Positions 61,747 through 64,000 of a stretch of DNA of 64,000 nt are shown one piece after another. The translations under genes were made by a program, and so were the position numbers. Source of the stretch: an uncultured Pelagibacteraceae bacterium. Its GTDB lineage: Bacteria; Pseudomonadota; Alphaproteobacteria; Pelagibacterales; Pelagibacteraceae. Numbering within the stretch: position 1 is the stretch's first letter; every line of letters begins with the position of its first letter. The stretch covers positions 66,517-130,516 of the forward strand of contig CACAUA010000001.1 of the NCBI GenBank assembly GCA_902535625.1. The letters are read 5' to 3'. A model generated the notes under the pieces. The model was not told the origin of the DNA, did no database searches, and saw nothing but the letters and a program-made list of their open reading frames with translations.

Positions 61747-63263
61747 ACTCTATTCTAGAAAATAAAGCACTACTATTTTTAATATGTTTACTTTTAGGTA
61801 TGCTAACTTCATTTAGTTTACCCCCTTACAATTTAATTTTTATAAATTTTTTAACACTTCCACTATTACTTTACATATCAATTAATTATGTGGATAAAAA
61901 AACTATTTCATTTTTTATTGGTTGGATCTTTGGATTTGGTTATTTTATTTCAAACATTTATTGGATTACAAATTCTTTGACATTTGATATAAATTTCAAA
62001 TTTATTATTCCATTTGCATTAATATTAATCCCTTTATTTTTGGGAATATTTTATGGTTTAGTTACTTTACTATGCAATTTATTTAATTTAAAAAATAAAT
62101 TTTCATCAATCTTATTCTTTTCAATTTTTTTTGGTGGAATTGAGTTTCTAAGAAGTTTTATTTTTGGTGGCTTCCCTTGGAACTTAACAGTTTTTAGTCT
62201 TTCTAAAAACTTGTCATCTTTACAAATTTTAACTTATATAGGTACCTATTCATTAAATTTGTTATCAACAACAATATTTCTATTACCAATAATATTTTTT
62301 TTTAAATATAAAAGCTCAACAAAGTTCTTCTTTCTTAGTTTTGGTTTAATTTTAGTAGTTGTAAATTATTTGCATGGAAATATGAAAATTAAAAATTTTG
62401 AAAAAAAAATGTATGATAACTTAAATACTACTATTCGAGTAATCTCTCCAAATGTACCTATCGAAAAATTTCTAACAAACACCGATACTGAAAAAAATAT
62501 TAACGAATTGATTGGCTTAAGTAATCCAAATGCTAATAAAAAAACAATATTTATTTTTCCAGAGGGAATTATTGCAAGTATATATTTTAAAGATTTAGAA
62601 TTTTATAAAAATATCTTTAAAGAAAACTATAATATCAATCACAATATCATATTAGGAATTAGCAGTATTAATCAAAACAAAATTTATAATTCTCTAATAG
62701 CATTAAATAGTGAAACGGAATTACTATATAAATATAATAAGAATAAACTTGTACCATTTGGAGAATTTTTACCCTTTGAAAATTTCTTTAAAAAAATAGG
62801 TTTAAAAAAAATAACTCAAGGATATCAGTCATTTTCAGCTGATAATAAAAGGGAAATTTTGGAAATTGATCAGTTAAAATTTGTTCCACTTATTTGTTAT
62901 GAAATTATTTACTCTGGGAAAATTAATCAAAATAAGAATTATTATGATTTTATATTAAATATTTCAGAAGATGGTTGGTTTGGTAAATCTATAGGACCCG
63001 AACAACATTTGTCTCACTCAATATTTAGATCAATTGAAGAAGGTAAAAATGTTATTAGGTCAACGAATAATGGAATATCTGCTTTTGTTAATCCTAAAGG
63101 CCAAATTGTTAAACAAATTAGTAAAAATGGATATTTTGATGTTAACAAAATCAAACGTGTTGATAAAACATATTTTGCTAAACACGGTAACAAGATCTTC
63201 TTTTATTTTGTATTAATTTATACTACTTTGATTGTGATTTTAAAAATAAGGGAGAATAAATGA
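61743..63263 (+). CDS. lnt: Apolipoprotein N-acyltransferase
   Basis: Lnt adds the third acyl chain to lipoproteins in the inner membrane. The 506-residue protein starts at TTG and has about seven membrane helices in the first 215 residues ('[24 protein letters not shown]' and '[13 protein letters not shown]' are typical). A periplasmic nitrilase domain carries the triad: Glu in 'IFPEGIIAS' near 275, Lys in '[15 protein letters not shown]' near 335, Cys in '[11 protein letters not shown]' near 385. '[29 protein letters not shown]' follows. metK overlaps its last 4 bases. Confidence 0.96.
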   Translation: MNSILENKALLFLICLLLGMLTSFSLPPYNLIFINFLTLPLLLYISINYVDKKTISFFIGWIFGFGYFISNIYWITNSLTFDINFKFIIPFALILIPLFLGIFYGLVTLLCNLFNLKNKFSSILFFSIFFGGIEFLRSFIFGGFPWNLTVFSLSKNLSSLQILTYIGTYSLNLLSTTIFLLPIIFFFKYKSSTKFFFLSFGLILVVVNYLHGNMKIKNFEKKMYDNLNTTIRVISPNVPIEKFLTNTDTEKNINELIGLSNPNANKKTIFIFPEGIIASIYFKDLEFYKNIFKENYNINHNIILGISSINQNKIYNSLIALNSETELLYKYNKNKLVPFGEFLPFENFFKKIGLKKITQGYQSFSADNKREILEIDQLKFVPLICYEIIYSGKINQNKNYYDFILNISEDGWFGKSIGPEQHLSHSIFRSIEEGKNVIRSTNNGISAFVNPKGQIVKQISKNGYFDVNKIKRVDKTYFAKHGNKIFFYFVLIYTTLIVILKIRENK

Positions 63264-64000
63264 AAAAAGATTACTTATTTACAAGTGAGTCGGTATCTGA
63301 AGGCCATCCGGATAAAGTTTGTGATAGAATTTCAGATATGGTTGTTGATACTTATCTGGCTGCTGAACCCCAGTCAAGAGTTGCCTGTGAAACTTTAACA
63401 ACAACAAATAAAGTTGTCTTAGCTGGTGAAGTAAGAGGTCCAGAAATAAAAAAAGAGGATTTAATAGAAAAAGTTAGGCATTGCATAAAAGATATAGGGT
63501 ATGATCAAGAAGGATTTACCTGGAAAGAAGCAACTTCAATAGAGAGTCATCTACATGCTCAATCTGCTGATATTGCCATGGGAGTAGATTCTTCTGGAAA
63601 TAAAGATGAAGGCGCGGGTGACCAAGGAATTATGTTTGGTTACGCTTGTAATGAAACGGACGTTCTTATGCCTGCACCAATACATTATTCTCATAAAATA
63701 TTAAGACTTATGGCAGAAGATAGAAAATCTGGAAAGTTAAAAAATATAGAACCAGACTCAAAAAGCCAAATAACAATCGAATATAAAGATGGAAAACCTT
63801 CATCAGTAAAATCAGTAGTTATATCAACCCAACACTCACCTGATGTAAATCAAGCCCAAGTTAGAGATTTAGTTAAACCTTATATTGAGAGATCAATACC
63901 AAAAGCATTATTAAGTTCACTAGATGAAAAAGAAATTTATGTTAACCCAACAGGTAATTTTGTTATTGGAGGTCCTGATGGTGATAGTGGTCTGACTGGT
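63260..64000 (+). CDS. metK: S-adenosylmethionine synthetase, N-terminal part (gene runs off the window)
   Basis: MetK makes SAM from methionine and ATP. The visible 247 codons run open to the edge. They include '[21 protein letters not shown]' (ATP-binding His14/Asp16 region), '[11 protein letters not shown]', '[21 protein letters not shown]' and, near the edge, '[19 protein letters not shown]'. The product supplies SAM to RsmI, RsmG and MiaB encoded nearby. It starts 4 bases before the lnt stop, with 'GGAGAA' about 5 bases upstream as a plausible ribosome-binding site. About a third of the protein lies outside. Confidence 0.98.
   Translation, partial: MKKDYLFTSESVSEGHPDKVCDRISDMVVDTYLAAEPQSRVACETLTTTNKVVLAGEVRGPEIKKEDLIEKVRHCIKDIGYDQEGFTWKEATSIESHLHAQSADIAMGVDSSGNKDEGAGDQGIMFGYACNETDVLMPAPIHYSHKILRLMAEDRKSGKLKNIEPDSKSQITIEYKDGKPSSVKSVVISTQHSPDVNQAQVRDLVKPYIERSIPKALLSSLDEKEIYVNPTGNFVIGGPDGDSGLTG

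Noticed and set aside
1-64000. Mobile elements, prophage, CRISPR arrays, toxin-antitoxin or defence islands
   Set aside because: Looked for direct repeats with spacers, transposase-like proteins, integrases and tRNA-adjacent integration at 2052-2126. None seen; nearly every gene has a housekeeping or transport family.

Overview
The window looks like a chromosomal segment of a SAR11-type alphaproteobacterium (Pelagibacterales, 'Candidatus Pelagibacter'-like). The evidence is very low GC with A/T-ending codons, genes packed with gaps of 0-50 bases or short overlaps, small versions of normally larger proteins (FtsK, TsaB), an alphaproteobacterial gene order, a TRAP transporter, and no insertion sequences, prophage or CRISPR. 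The genus assignment is inferred from style and gene order, not from a database match. No gene-free stretch exceeds 300 bases; the longest are 23500-23779 (about 280 b) and 37669-37872 (about 204 b), both described below.

Layout. 1-2126: end of a heparinase-like gene, purH, pterin-carbinolamine dehydratase and tRNA-Gly(GCC). 2216-8132: a Lon N-domain protein, a degenerate UbiH-type monooxygenase, ftsK-lolA, a GNAT acetyltransferase, a HIT hydrolase and a lone type IV pilin. 8223-11028: a TRAP transporter (dctPQM order). 11038-15485 (minus strand): histidine operon hisB-hisH-[SHOCT protein]-hisA-hisF-hisE plus two small unknown genes, one probably frameshifted. 15541-17458: hslVU behind a heat-shock-type promoter. 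17448-23499: smr, Tim44-like, fxsA-secB, then a minus-strand run ppsR-maf-aroE-SDR-coaE-dnaQ. 23500-23779: probable replication origin. 23780-33137 (plus strand): hemE-hemH-hemJ-rho-mnmE-mnmG-rsmG-parA-parB, with two parS sites. 33134-37668: holA-lptE-leuS-DUF3576 lipoprotein. 37815-38865: a porin with its own promoter, strong ribosome-binding site and terminator. 38864-43567: ThiE-like/PLP-homeostasis divergent pair, L,D-transpeptidase, winged-helix regulator, a 42-residue ArfA-like gene, adenosine-kinase-type PfkB kinase, nth and dapB. 43595-47370: dnaJ-dnaK-grpE. 47407-52879: rdgB, LpoA/LppC-like protein, rsmI, BON lipoprotein, maeB. 52923-64000: murJ, trpS, nfu, Bax-like, polysaccharide deacetylase, short tsaB, fur, miaB, phoH, ybeY, lnt and the start of metK.

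The central part is a chromosome-replication and segregation locus. Genes point away on both sides of an AT-rich gap holding a near-consensus DnaA box, next to hemE as in other alphaproteobacterial origins. About 7 kb further on lie one perfect and one near-perfect ParB-binding site (inside rsmG and mnmG), followed directly by parA and parB. I see no clearly new defence or mobile system. The points most worth checking are the origin/parS layout, the hidden ArfA gene, the probable frameshift at 11111-11116, promoters placed so close to start codons that leaderless transcripts are likely (hslV, Lon-domain gene, mnmE), divergent genes whose start regions touch or overlap, and reduced or degenerate enzymes (TsaB, UbiH-like, ThiE-like, Nth cluster).
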